Part shown: positions 27,024-35,785 of the stretch, piece after piece
Layout of the letters: each line of letters starts with the position of its first letter
How positions within the stretch are numbered: position 1 is the first letter of the stretch
Assembly: GCA_026391675.1 (NCBI GenBank)
Contig: JAPLDQ010000021.1
Coordinates: 30,060 to 94,059, forward strand
Length of the DNA stretch: 64,000 bases
Origin: Bacteroidota bacterium
GTDB lineage: Bacteria; Bacteroidota; Bacteroidia; Bacteroidales; JACABE01
Direction of reading: 5' to 3'
The notes under the pieces: generated by a model
Seen by the model: only the letters and a program-made list of their open reading frames with translations
Database searches by the model: none
What the model was told of the DNA's origin: nothing
Position numbers and translations under genes: made by a program

Positions 27024-27044
27024 ATAAAGAGATTATCTTTTTAT
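27022..27044 (+). terminator. Intrinsic terminator after the FMN-binding gene
   Basis: AGATAA (27022-27027) pairs with TTATCT (27033-27038), followed by TTTTTAT, beginning at the stop codon of the 26637 gene. Confidence 0.55.
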
Positions 27045-27057
27045 ATAATAGTCCTTC

Positions 27058-27089
27058 AACCCGTCGGGTTTTTAAGAACCCGACGGGTT
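27058..27089. repeat. GTCGGGTT-type palindrome
   Basis: AACCCGTCGGGTT (27058-27070) pairs perfectly with AACCCGACGGGTT (27077-27089) over a 6-nt loop, a very stable 13-bp stem. Each arm is itself nearly palindromic. It can terminate in both directions or may be a dispersed palindromic repeat. Confidence 0.75.
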
Positions 27090-27108
27090 ATTGCACTAAA
27101 ATCCAAAT

Positions 27109-27145
27109 AAAATCCCGATAGTGATAAAAATACTATCGGGATTTT
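27109..27145. terminator. Bidirectional terminator before ppdK 3' end
   Basis: AAAATCCCGATAGT (27109-27122) pairs perfectly with ACTATCGGGATTTT (27132-27145) over a 9-nt loop. On the minus strand, the AAAATCCC arm supplies the T-run after ppdK (27189-29924). On the plus strand it backs up the earlier hairpins. Confidence 0.8.
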
Positions 27146-27188
27146 TATGTAAATATTCAAAAATAGCGAAGCTACTTCGGACTTCAAA

Positions 27189-29924
27189 CTATTTTTTAGC
27201 CTTTATCGAAGCATGAGCAGCAGCCAAACGTGCAATTGGCACGCGGAATGGAGAGCAGCTTACATAGCTTAATCCTGTTCTGAAACAGAATTCAACTGAT
27301 GCAGGGTCACCACCCTGTTCGCCGCAAATACCTACTTTAAGGTCGGGGCGGGTAGCACGTCCTTTGGTTACAGCCATTTCTATCAGTTGGCCGATACCTT
27401 CCTGATCAATGGTCTGGAATGGATCATTGGCTAATATTTTATTATCCAGATAATCCTGCATAAATGCACCGGTATCATCGCGGCTGAATCCAAAACCCAT
27501 CTGGGTTAAATCGTTGGTTCCGAATGAGAAGAACTGTGCTGTTTTAGCCATTTTGTTAGCCAGTAAACAGGCACGTGGAATTTCAATCATTGTACCATAT
27601 AAATAGTCAATTTTTGCAACGCCAAACTTGGCACAAACTTCAGCATAAACTCTGTCAACGATAACTTTGGTAAAATCCAGTTCAGTAACATCGCAGGTAA
27701 CAGGAACCATAATTTCTGGTTTTGGAGTTTTTCCTTCTTTTACCAGTTCTACAGTAGCTTCAAATAAAGCACGGATCTGCATTTCAGTAACTTCAGGATA
27801 AGTAATACCCAAACGTACACCACGGTGTCCCATCATTGGATTGGATTCGTGTAAAGCTTCACCACGTTTTGCAATAGCATCTGCACTAATACCTAATGCA
27901 TTTGCCAGCTCAGCCTGATTTTCAGCGCCTTGTGGAACAAACTCATGCAAAGGAGGATCCAGCAAACGGAAAGTTACAGGTAGAGTATCCATAGCTTCCA
28001 GTGTACCTTTATAATCTCTTTTTACATAAGATGCTAATTCATCCAGAGCAATTCTGCGTTCGGCAACACCTTCGCTTAAAATCATTTTACGTAATAAGAA
28101 TAAGGCTTTTTCAGTTCCTTTACCATAGAACATGTGTTCGGTACGGAAAAGACCGATACCTTCAGCGCCAAAACTGCGTGCAATTGCTGCATCAGCAGGA
28201 GTATCAGCATTGGTTCTTACACCCATGGTACGGAATTTATCAGCAATTTTCATGAACTGCTGGAAACGTGGATTTTCAGAAGCATCCATTAAATCAAGTG
28301 CTCCCAAATAAGCATAACCTTTGGTTCCGTCTAAAGTTAAGACATCACCTTCTTTTATAACAACACCACTTTCTTTAATGCTAGCTTTTTTACCTTCAAC
28401 ATCAACATGTAAAGCGCCTGCACCAACGATACAGCATTTTCCCCAACCACGGGCTACAAGAGCAGCGTGAGAAGTCATACCACCACGGGCGGTTAAAATA
28501 CCATCAGCAGCACGCATACCTTCAACATCTTCAGGATTGGTTTCTTCGCGGACCAGTAATACTTTTTCGCCTCTGCGTTGCCATTCAACAGCATCTTCAG
28601 CGGTAAATACCACTTTACCAACAGCAGCACCGGGACCGGCAGGTAAACCTTTTACAAAAGGCTGAGCACCTTTAAGCATGGCAGGATTAATGATAGGGTG
28701 TAATAATTCGTCTAATTGTGCAGGATCCAGACGTAAAACAGCAGTTTTTTCGTCGATGCGGCCTTCAGCCAACATATCCATAGCCATATTTAAAGCAGCA
28801 GTACCGGTACGTTTACCAACACGGCACTGTAACATGTATAATTTACCTTCCTGTATGGTGAATTCGATATCAAGCATATCGTGGAATGCATCTTCCAGAC
28901 GGTTACGGATTTCAAATAATTCTTTATATGTATCTGACCAGATTTCCTGCATGCTGTGCATGTGTTTGTTCTGTTCATTTTTTGTATCGTCATTCAAAGG
29001 ATTTGGTGTACGGATACCAGCAACTACGTCTTCGCCCTGAGCATTGATTAACCATTCTCCATAGAAGAAGTTATCTCCGGTTGCAGGATTACGTGTAAAA
29101 GCAACACCTGTAGCAGATGTATCACCCATATTACCAAAAACCATGGCCTGTACGTTCACAGCAGTACCCCAATCATCAGGAATACCTTCGATACGGCGGT
29201 AAGAAATGGCTTTTTTGCCGTTCCAGCTTTTGAAAACAGCTTTTATACCACCAAATAACTGTGCTTCTGCATCGTCAGGAAAATCTTGTCCCAATGATTT
29301 TTTAACTGCTTTTTTGAATTCTTCAGCCAGGAACTGTAAATCTTCAGCTGATAAATCTGTATCTGATTTTACGCCTTTTTTATGTTTGTATTCATCCAGC
29401 ATTTCATCCAGTAACTTACGGATACCTTTACCATCAGCAGGTTCCATACCTTCGGCTTTTTCCATAACCACATCGGCATACATCATAATTAAACGACGGT
29501 ATGAATCCCAAACAAAACGAGGATTATTGGTTTTCTTTAATAATGCTGGCAGTGTTTTTGAACTTAATCCGATGTTTAAAACGGTGTCCATCATACCCGG
29601 CATAGAAGAGCGGGCGCCTGAACGGCATGATAACAATAATGGATTTTCTGTATCACCATATTTCATTCCCATAGCTGCTTCAACTTTCTTCATGGCAGAC
29701 CATACTTCTTCGGTTAATGAAGCCGGTAACTGGCAATCGTTTTCGTAATAAGCAGTACAGCATTCGGTAGAAATTGTAAAACCTGCAGGAACAGGTAATT
29801 CCAATAAACACATTTCGGCTAAGTTAGCACCTTTACCACCCAGCAAATTTTTCATGTCAGCTTTTCCATCGGCTTGTTTATTGCCAAAATAGTAGACATA
29901 CTTTTGATTTTTTTCTGTAGACAT
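27189..29924 (-). CDS. ppdK: Pyruvate, phosphate dikinase
   Basis: PpdK interconverts pyruvate, ATP and phosphate with PEP, AMP and pyrophosphate, serving gluconeogenesis or PPi-based glycolysis. The 911-residue length is typical. The N-terminal ATP-grasp domain shows GGKGANLAEM and LSCRSGARSSMPGMMDTVLN. The swivelling phosphohistidine domain has GGMTSHAALVARGWGKCC (His486). The C-terminal PEP/pyruvate TIM barrel has GLFRTEHMFYG, GTMIEIPRACLLA, FSFGTNDLTQMGFGFSRDD and GICGEQGGDPASVEF with Cys867. The motif reads CGEQGG where many relatives have CGEHGG, a conservative change. The gene stands alone with a good promoter at 29994-30025 and a strong terminator. Confidence 0.97.
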   Translation of the reverse strand: MSTEKNQKYVYYFGNKQADGKADMKNLLGGKGANLAEMCLLELPVPAGFTISTECCTAYYENDCQLPASLTEEVWSAMKKVEAAMGMKYGDTENPLLLSCRSGARSSMPGMMDTVLNIGLSSKTLPALLKKTNNPRFVWDSYRRLIMMYADVVMEKAEGMEPADGKGIRKLLDEMLDEYKHKKGVKSDTDLSAEDLQFLAEEFKKAVKKSLGQDFPDDAEAQLFGGIKAVFKSWNGKKAISYRRIEGIPDDWGTAVNVQAMVFGNMGDTSATGVAFTRNPATGDNFFYGEWLINAQGEDVVAGIRTPNPLNDDTKNEQNKHMHSMQEIWSDTYKELFEIRNRLEDAFHDMLDIEFTIQEGKLYMLQCRVGKRTGTAALNMAMDMLAEGRIDEKTAVLRLDPAQLDELLHPIINPAMLKGAQPFVKGLPAGPGAAVGKVVFTAEDAVEWQRRGEKVLLVREETNPEDVEGMRAADGILTARGGMTSHAALVARGWGKCCIVGAGALHVDVEGKKASIKESGVVIKEGDVLTLDGTKGYAYLGALDLMDASENPRFQQFMKIADKFRTMGVRTNADTPADAAIARSFGAEGIGLFRTEHMFYGKGTEKALFLLRKMILSEGVAERRIALDELASYVKRDYKGTLEAMDTLPVTFRLLDPPLHEFVPQGAENQAELANALGISADAIAKRGEALHESNPMMGHRGVRLGITYPEVTEMQIRALFEATVELVKEGKTPKPEIMVPVTCDVTELDFTKVIVDRVYAEVCAKFGVAKIDYLYGTMIEIPRACLLANKMAKTAQFFSFGTNDLTQMGFGFSRDDTGAFMQDYLDNKILANDPFQTIDQEGIGQLIEMAVTKGRATRPDLKVGICGEQGGDPASVEFCFRTGLSYVSCSPFRVPIARLAAAHASIKAKK

Positions 29925-29993
29925 AGTAAATATCCTTTTTAAGATTTATAATAAGTTGATTATATGTACTTTTCGAAAATTATAATGAATATG

Positions 29994-30025
29994 CAAATTT
30001 ATGTTTTATTATCTAATTTTCAAAA
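29994..30025 (-). promoter_or_regulatory. ppdK promoter
   Basis: On the minus strand TTTTG (30021-30025) is followed 19 nt later by TAAATTTG (29994-30001), a full match to the Bacteroidota promoter. The leader is about 65 nt. Apart from this, the 282-nt gap between ppdK and the HAD gene holds only AT-rich sequence and the -7 element at 30170. Confidence 0.75.
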
Positions 30026-30169
30026 GGCATTTGTTAATTTATTATCAATTATTTTAAATTATTTTATAGAAATATGTTTATTAGTCAATTATAGAGATAA
30101 TGCTATTAAAATCTAAGGATAAAATAAATTATTGCTACTTCTGTTTTTATTATTAATTCTGTTTCTTGC

Positions 30170-30177
30170 TATCTTTG
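30170..30177 (+). promoter_or_regulatory. -7 element of the HAD gene
   Basis: TATCTTTG matches TAnnTTTG and lies 30 nt before the start codon of the HAD-family gene. Confidence 0.55.
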
Positions 30178-30206
30178 TATAATTATGATAAAATTGAAAA
30201 TCATTT

Positions 30207-30707
30207 ATGATAAAAGCCATTATTTTTGACTGGGGCGATACGGTAATGCGTGATTTCCCTGAACTGAAAACGCCAATGTTTAGCTGGGAAAAAGTGGAGT
30301 ATATTCCTGATGTTGAGCAAGCTTTAGAAATATTAATGAACAAATATATATTGGTAATTGCCACCAATGCAGGCCAATCGGATACCAATGCCATGATTAA
30401 AGCATTGAAAAGAGTTGCTGCCGATAAATATTTCAGCTACTTCTTTTCTTCTAAAGACCTGGGTTTTGAGAAACCTGATATCCGCTTTTTTACCAGCATT
30501 GCATTAACTATTGAAATTAAACCTGAAGATTGTATTATGATTGGCAATTTATACGAAAAAGATATATGCGGTGCAAAGGATGCAGGTATGTATACCATAT
30601 TATATGATGAAAAATCTGTTGAAAATGCATTTCCAAAAGCTGACAGGATAATCCATTCCATGAAAACTTTAACTGATGCAATTAAATCCTTATCAATAAA
30701 TGAATAA
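30207..30707 (+). CDS. HAD-superfamily hydrolase
   Basis: This 166-residue cytosolic phosphatase-like protein has HAD motif I as FDWGDTVM (Asp8 nucleophile and Asp11), motif II in VIATNAGQSD (Thr/Asn), the Lys region SSKDLGFEKPDIRFF and the acidic motif IV as CIMIGNLYEKDICGAKDAGM. The cap is minimal, so the substrate should be a small or bulky phosphoester with open access. The gene starts 30 nt after its own promoter and runs into the sialidase-like gene 23 nt downstream, possibly as one transcript. The substrate cannot be predicted. Confidence 0.85.
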   Translation: MIKAIIFDWGDTVMRDFPELKTPMFSWEKVEYIPDVEQALEILMNKYILVIATNAGQSDTNAMIKALKRVAADKYFSYFFSSKDLGFEKPDIRFFTSIALTIEIKPEDCIMIGNLYEKDICGAKDAGMYTILYDEKSVENAFPKADRIIHSMKTLTDAIKSLSINE

Positions 30708-30730
30708 TCTAAAGAAGAAATTTTATTAAA

Positions 30731-31786
30731 ATGAAGATAAAACTTTTTAATTTGCTTTTTCTATTATGTTTTTTAATAATAAATGTAATATCTCCTTGCA
30801 TACAGGCTCAGGAAAAACCTTTATTTAACGTGCTGTCAAATGAAACAATCTTTACTAATCCGGCATTTGCCCAATGCCATGCATCTACTCTTATTGAATT
30901 AAAAAAGGATAAATACATGGTTGCCTGGTTCGAAGGAAGTTATGAAGGGTCCAAAGATGTTTGTATATGGGCTGCAATAAAGCATAAAGGAAAATGGAGT
31001 AATCCAAAAAAAATAGTTTGTGGTGATGTTTCTGATACACTTCACTATGCCTGCTGGAATCCGGTTTTGTTCAGAAGTGGAAAGAATGAAATCATTCTCT
31101 ATTATAAGGTTGGCCCGTCACCCAGGGAATGGTGGGGGATGCAGCTGCATTCTTTTGATAATGGGGAAACCTGGGGTAAAGCACAAAGATTAAATAGCAT
31201 TTTAGGACCTGTTAAAAATAAGCCTGTTACATCAACTAATGGATGTTGGTTAAATCCAACGAGTATTGAAACGATGGATAGATGGCAGGTATTTATTGAA
31301 CGGTCAATAGATAAAGGTAAAACATGGCAGAATATAGCTGTCGATACTGCTAATCCTGCAAAAGTTATCCAACCCTGCCTGCTGCTTTATCCAAATGGGA
31401 AAATACAGGCTTTATGCCGCAGCAATCAGAACTATATTATGGAAAGCTGGTCAACAGATGATGGAAAAAGCTGGAGTCCACTGCAAAAAACGGATATTCT
31501 CAATCCAAATTCAGGAATTGATGCCATAACACTTACATCTGGTTTGCATCTCCTGGTTTATAATCCTATGATAAGCGGAAAAGATTGGGTGAACGGACGT
31601 AACAAATTATACCTTGCTTATTCAATAGATGGCAAAACCTGGATAGAATTTTATAAACTGGAAGATCAGCCTGAAGGAGAGTACAGTTATCCTGCTATTA
31701 TTCAATCATCGGATGAAATAGTTCATATCATTTATACTTACAATCGTAAAACAATTAAATATGTTTCTATAAAATTAATTCACTAA
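30731..31786 (+). CDS. Exported sialidase-fold (BNR/Asp-box) glycosidase
   Basis: This is a 351-residue secreted protein with a signal peptide (LFLLCFLIINVISPCIQA, cleavage before QEKP). Asp-boxes (SxDxGxTW) mark the six-bladed propeller: SFDNGETWG, SIDKGKTWQ, STDDGKSWS and SIDGKTWIE. Conserved strands include HASTLIELKKDKYMVAWFEGS and SYPAIIQSSDEIVHIIYTYNRKTI, similar to BNR_2-type exo-sialidases and related glycosidases. It may release a terminal sugar from host or polysaccharide glycans in the periplasm or outside. Substrate specificity is uncertain because several families share this fold. Confidence 0.82.
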   Translation: MKIKLFNLLFLLCFLIINVISPCIQAQEKPLFNVLSNETIFTNPAFAQCHASTLIELKKDKYMVAWFEGSYEGSKDVCIWAAIKHKGKWSNPKKIVCGDVSDTLHYACWNPVLFRSGKNEIILYYKVGPSPREWWGMQLHSFDNGETWGKAQRLNSILGPVKNKPVTSTNGCWLNPTSIETMDRWQVFIERSIDKGKTWQNIAVDTANPAKVIQPCLLLYPNGKIQALCRSNQNYIMESWSTDDGKSWSPLQKTDILNPNSGIDAITLTSGLHLLVYNPMISGKDWVNGRNKLYLAYSIDGKTWIEFYKLEDQPEGEYSYPAIIQSSDEIVHIIYTYNRKTIKYVSIKLIH

Positions 31787-31887
31787 AACTATTTTTCCCT
31801 TCATTAATATTATACGACCGTTAACTTAAATAAAACTACCGTTAACTGATTTTTTAAAAATGTCTGACTATTAAGATTATTTTAACT

Positions 31888-31895
31888 TATCTTTG
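31888..31895 (+). promoter_or_regulatory. -7 element of the T9SS gene
   Basis: TATCTTTG matches TAnnTTTG, 53 nt upstream of the 31948 start. Confidence 0.55.
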
Positions 31896-31947
31896 GGTTT
31901 GTTAAATAATTAACAAATTAGTTCCGGTATTAATTTAACCAACTAAT

Positions 31948-33138
31948 ATGATGAAAAAAATTACTATATTCTCTTTTATTCTGGTTTTATTCTATTTATC
32001 ATTAAATGCTCAAAATCAGATGCAGTTTAATCAATTATCAATGATTGATGCATATTCGCAAATTCCTCTGGGTCAGAATATTCCTTTTGGTTTTGAGGCG
32101 CAAATTGTAAATAATGGAAGTATAAATCAGACAAATGTCAAGCTTCACATTAAAGAATTAACGACACAAACTGATTATGTCTCTGCAACCATTTCCAGCT
32201 TGATTTCAGGAAGATTGGATACATTATTAATTAATTCTATTCTATTGCCAAATATAGTTGGAAATTATAAACTCATAGCCTGGTTAAGTTCAGATTTATT
32301 AACCCAGGTTTTATACAGCGATACCTTTAAAATTACTATCAATAATAACAGCATTATTTCGAGGGATAATAATACTTATACCGGCGAAAGGTGGGCAGGA
32401 ACAACGAACGGATTATGTGATCCATATACTGCATCAAATGTTTTTCAAGTTAAACATGCTGCATATGCATTAAATGTAAATTTTGTTGTAAGTTCTTCTA
32501 CAAAAGCAAACTCAAGAGTTAAAGCTGTATTATACAAATATGCTGCATCAATCGATACATCTATAATTGTTGCACAATCTATACCTTATTATATTCAATC
32601 TATATACATTCCAACAACAACAGGAGTAAATCCGCCATCAATAACTTTAGCATTTAATGCACCTTATTTAATGCAAGCTGATACTGTTTATTTAGTTGGA
32701 ATACAAGTCACTGGAGGTGCTGATACTGTAAAAATAGCAACAGATAATACAGCTACACCTCAGGATCCGCAAAATTGTCCTTATTTTGATCCTGCTATGA
32801 ATACCTGGTATATTTGGGCTTATGGTCCGGCTCCGGCCATGATGATCCGTTTAAATGCTTCAACATCTCTTTCTGTTGAAGATAAATATAAAACATCGCT
32901 GACTATTTTTCCCGTTCCTGCTTCATCCATATTAAATCTTGATTTTGGAGACTGGAAACTAAATAATGCCAGTTTGATTATTTATTCTGTTTCCTGTATT
33001 GAAGTATTGAAACAGGAATTAAAATCAATTAATAAAAATTCTTATGAGATTGATATTTCAAAATTACCGAAAGGCATGTATTTCTTAAAAGTAAATGACA
33101 ACAAGCAATCTATTGTCAAAAAGTTTATTAAGGAATAA
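31948..33138 (+). CDS. T9SS-secreted protein with C-terminal sorting domain
   Basis: The 396-residue product has a signal peptide ending ...LSLNAQN. Beta-rich domains follow, with repeated GxxN(Y/L)TN-like elements, for example NNGSINQTNVKLHI and NIVGNYKLIAWLS, resembling CARDB-like or fibronectin-type surface domains. The C-terminus is a clear type IX sorting domain (SLTIFPVPASSILNLDF ... KGMYFLKVN ... SIVKKFIKE). It is therefore exported across the outer membrane and cell-surface attached or released. No catalytic residues are visible. A strong hairpin terminator follows. Confidence 0.85.
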   Translation: MMKKITIFSFILVLFYLSLNAQNQMQFNQLSMIDAYSQIPLGQNIPFGFEAQIVNNGSINQTNVKLHIKELTTQTDYVSATISSLISGRLDTLLINSILLPNIVGNYKLIAWLSSDLLTQVLYSDTFKITINNNSIISRDNNTYTGERWAGTTNGLCDPYTASNVFQVKHAAYALNVNFVVSSSTKANSRVKAVLYKYAASIDTSIIVAQSIPYYIQSIYIPTTTGVNPPSITLAFNAPYLMQADTVYLVGIQVTGGADTVKIATDNTATPQDPQNCPYFDPAMNTWYIWAYGPAPAMMIRLNASTSLSVEDKYKTSLTIFPVPASSILNLDFGDWKLNNASLIIYSVSCIEVLKQELKSINKNSYEIDISKLPKGMYFLKVNDNKQSIVKKFIKE

Positions 33139-33158
33139 CAAAAACCCCTGAATGATAG

Positions 33159-33190
33159 CCCACCGGAATGAATATACGGTGGGTTTTTTT
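33159..33190 (+). terminator. Intrinsic terminator after the T9SS gene
   Basis: CCCACCG (33159-33165) pairs with CGGTGGG (33177-33183), followed by seven T residues at 33184-33190. The T-tract also supplies a T-rich -33 position for the argS promoter. Confidence 0.8.
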
Positions 33191-33207
33191 TATCCCTTTA
33201 TTTATCG

Positions 33208-33215
33208 TAAATTTG
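33208..33215 (+). promoter_or_regulatory. -7 element of argS
   Basis: TAAATTTG matches TAnnTTTG, 25 nt before the ATG at 33240. An earlier in-frame ATG at 33168 lies upstream of this element, so the shorter protein start is preferred. Confidence 0.6.
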
Positions 33216-33239
33216 CACTTTCAATATCATTTTAAATTT

Positions 33240-35015
33240 ATGTTAGAATCAAAACTATGTCAGGCTGTTATAAAGGCTGTACATGCATTGTATGGACTCG
33301 AATTAGCTGAAAAAGATATTACTTTACAAAAAACCCGCAGGGAATTTACAGGCGATTTCACCGTTGCTGTATTTCCATTTGTCCGTGCTTCCAGAAAATC
33401 TCCTGAAATTACAGCTGCTGAAATTGGTCAGCATATAAAGGATAATATTGAAGAAGTTTTTGATTTTAATGTGATTAAAGGTTTTTTAAACCTTTCTCTT
33501 TCTAAAATTTACTGGCTGCAGTTTTTAAATAATAACTTCCGTCAAACAGATTTTGGCTTTACAACTTCAAAGGAAAATGAAGTCGTAATGATAGAATATT
33601 CGTCGCCAAATACAAATAAACCTTTACATTTAGGCCATATCCGTAACAATTTACTGGGTTGGTCAGTGGCTGAAATACTGAAAGCCAATGGTAAAAATGT
33701 GGTTAAGGTAAATCTGGTAAACGACCGAGGCATTCATATCTGCAAATCAATGCTGGCATGGCAGAAATGGGGGAATGGCGAAACACCGGAAACTTCAGGA
33801 ATAAAAGGTGATCATCTGGCCGGTAAATACTATGTTTTGTTTGATAAAAATTATAAGACAGAAATAGCTGATTTGATTGCAAACGGCATGGAAAAGGAAA
33901 GCGCTGAAAAGCAAGCTCCATTGATACTTGAAGCGCAGGAAATGCTGCGTAAATGGGAGGCAAAGGATGATGCTGTTATTCAGTTGTGGAAAAGGATGAA
34001 CAATTGGGTATATGAAGGTTTTGAACAAACCTACACCCGCATGGGCATTGATTTTGACAAGACTTATTATGAATCATCCACTTATTTACTGGGCAAATCC
34101 ATTGTGGAAGAAGGTTTGGATGATGGCAAGCTTATCCGTAAACCCGATCAGTCTGTTTGGGCTGATTTAACTGAAGAAGGGCTGGATGAGAAATTACTGT
34201 TACGCGCTGACGGTACTTCTGTATACATGACACAGGACCTGGGCACTGCGCATCTTCGTTATCATGATTATCAGCCAAAGCAAATGATTTATGTGGTTGG
34301 TAACGAACAAAATTATCATTTTGATGTATTGAAACTGGTGTTGAAGAAACTGGGTTACAACTGGGCTGATACTATTCAGCATTTATCCTATGGTATGGTT
34401 GAGTTGCCTGCCGGTAAAATGAAATCAAGGGAAGGAACCGTAGTGGATGCCGATGACCTGATGGATGAAATGGAAAAAACTGCCTATGAAAAAGCACTGG
34501 AATTAGGAAAAATTGATGATTTTGAAAGCGAAGATGCAAAGCATCTTTATTATACCATAGCCATGGGTGCTTTAAAATACTTTATTTTAAAGGTTGACCC
34601 GCAAAAAAACATGCTTTTTAATCCTACAGAATCTATAGATTTTAACGGGCATACCGGTCCTTTTATTCAATATACCCATGCACGGATTAAGTCATTACTT
34701 AAAAAGGCTTTGGATGAAATAAAACCAGCTGATGCGGAAATTGAAATGCTTCCTAAAGAAAAAGAAATCATTCGTTTATTACATGATTATCCTTCAATAA
34801 TAAAACTGGCGGGTGAAGGCAGAAGCCCTGCTTTAATTGCCAATTATATTTACGAACTGGCAAAAGAATTCAATGCATTTTATCAGGAAATAACAATATT
34901 AAAGGAAGAAAACGAAGAATTGCGTAACTTCCGTTTAGTTTTATCCGTTTTTACTTCCAATATCATTAAATCAGCCATGGGACTCCTAGGTATTGCAGTT
35001 CCTGAACGAATGTAA
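33240..35015 (+). CDS. argS: Arginyl-tRNA synthetase
   Basis: ArgS charges tRNA-Arg. It has 591 residues from ATG 33240, starting MLESKLCQAV. The class I HIGH box is SPNTNKPLHLGHIRNN, with GKMKSREGTVVDADDL in place of KMSKS, and TGPFIQYTHARI, the anticodon-binding DALR region and the ANYIYELAKEFNAFYQ motif follow. The frame also opens at 33168, but that would add 24 hydrophobic residues from within the terminator region and lie upstream of the promoter, so 33240 is chosen. It is a single housekeeping gene. Confidence 0.95.
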   Translation: MLESKLCQAVIKAVHALYGLELAEKDITLQKTRREFTGDFTVAVFPFVRASRKSPEITAAEIGQHIKDNIEEVFDFNVIKGFLNLSLSKIYWLQFLNNNFRQTDFGFTTSKENEVVMIEYSSPNTNKPLHLGHIRNNLLGWSVAEILKANGKNVVKVNLVNDRGIHICKSMLAWQKWGNGETPETSGIKGDHLAGKYYVLFDKNYKTEIADLIANGMEKESAEKQAPLILEAQEMLRKWEAKDDAVIQLWKRMNNWVYEGFEQTYTRMGIDFDKTYYESSTYLLGKSIVEEGLDDGKLIRKPDQSVWADLTEEGLDEKLLLRADGTSVYMTQDLGTAHLRYHDYQPKQMIYVVGNEQNYHFDVLKLVLKKLGYNWADTIQHLSYGMVELPAGKMKSREGTVVDADDLMDEMEKTAYEKALELGKIDDFESEDAKHLYYTIAMGALKYFILKVDPQKNMLFNPTESIDFNGHTGPFIQYTHARIKSLLKKALDEIKPADAEIEMLPKEKEIIRLLHDYPSIIKLAGEGRSPALIANYIYELAKEFNAFYQEITILKEENEELRNFRLVLSVFTSNIIKSAMGLLGIAVPERM

Positions 35016-35050
35016 ACAAAACTATGAAATATGGGTTATAGATTATAAAT

Positions 35051-35093
35051 TAACCTAATAACTTAATAACCTAATAACTAATAACCAATAACA
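35051..35093. repeat. AACCTAATAACTTAATAA short tandem repeat
   Basis: Degenerate AA(C/T)(C/T)(T/A)AATAAC units, including AACCAATAAC, fill the gap between argS and the TatD-like gene. They match the inverse of 23261-23300. Confidence 0.6.
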
Positions 35094-35095
35094 AA

Positions 35096-35743
35096 TTGAT
35101 AGATTTCCATTCACATAATAAAGAATCAATTAGCGGTAAGAAAATTTTTAACGTTTTATCTTACGACGATTTTCCTAAAAATAAGAATTTACTTTTTTCT
35201 GTCGGTATGCATCCGTGGTATTTAAAGCCCAAATTATGGCATAATGACATGAATTTTTTTGAAAGTCTTGTTGCTCAAAATAATGTTGTAGCAATAGGAG
35301 AGTGTGGCCTTGACTGGATGACCTTTGCCAAACAGGATGTTCAGAAAACCGTTTTTATAAAGCACCTGCAATGGGCTGAAAAATATGATAAACCTATTAT
35401 AATTCATTGTGTAAAAGCGTATAATGAAATTATTGCCATTTGCAAAAAAGCCAATATAAAACAGACAAGAATTATTCATGGGTTTAATAATAATATAAAA
35501 ATTGCTGAACAATTGATTAATGCAGGCTTTTACCTATCTTTTGGAGAAGCCTTGCTTGAAACCAGTTCAAATGCAGCTGAAGCAATTAAAATCACACCTT
35601 TGGATAAAATTTTTCTTGAAACGGATGATAGTGATGTGAACATTGAATCTGTTTATGAAAAAGCTGCTGAATTGCTTAATATTACACAGCAGGAATTGAT
35701 ACAGCACACAGAATCAAATTTTATCAGAATTTTTAATAAATAA
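35096..35743 (+). CDS. TatD-family metal-dependent hydrolase
   Basis: The 215-residue protein is a TIM-barrel amidohydrolase of the TatD type, whose relatives act as 3'-5' DNA/RNA exonucleases. Metal ligands are visible in order: DFHSH near the start, VGMHPWY, GECGLDW, KPIIIHCVKAYNE, RIIHGFNNN and LETDDSD. It is short compared with E. coli TatD (about 260), as is common for Bacteroidota versions. Translation begins at a TTG (35096), the only start that keeps the DFHSH motif at residue 3. Repeats lie directly upstream. The exact function is not settled for this subfamily. Confidence 0.85.
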   Translation: MIDFHSHNKESISGKKIFNVLSYDDFPKNKNLLFSVGMHPWYLKPKLWHNDMNFFESLVAQNNVVAIGECGLDWMTFAKQDVQKTVFIKHLQWAEKYDKPIIIHCVKAYNEIIAICKKANIKQTRIIHGFNNNIKIAEQLINAGFYLSFGEALLETSSNAAEAIKITPLDKIFLETDDSDVNIESVYEKAAELLNITQQELIQHTESNFIRIFNK

Positions 35744-35756
35744 TTTTGTAATTTTG
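35741..35756 (+). promoter_or_regulatory. Two adjacent -7-like elements before the beta-barrel gene
   Basis: TAATTTTG occurs twice in tandem, at 35741-35748 and 35749-35756, both matching TAnnTTTG. The ATG at 35786 follows by 29 nt. Confidence 0.5.
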
Positions 35757-35785
35757 AATTAGATTCAAATTTAAATTTATTTAAG

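Noticed and set aside
27189..29924. PEP synthase (PpsA) instead of PpdK.
   Set aside because: The length, GGMTSHAALVARGWGK and GICGEQGGDP blocks match pyruvate phosphate dikinase better.
33168..33239. Extended N-terminus of argS from ATG 33168.
   Set aside because: It starts inside the terminator region, lies upstream of the -7 element and adds hydrophobic residues unlike ArgS.
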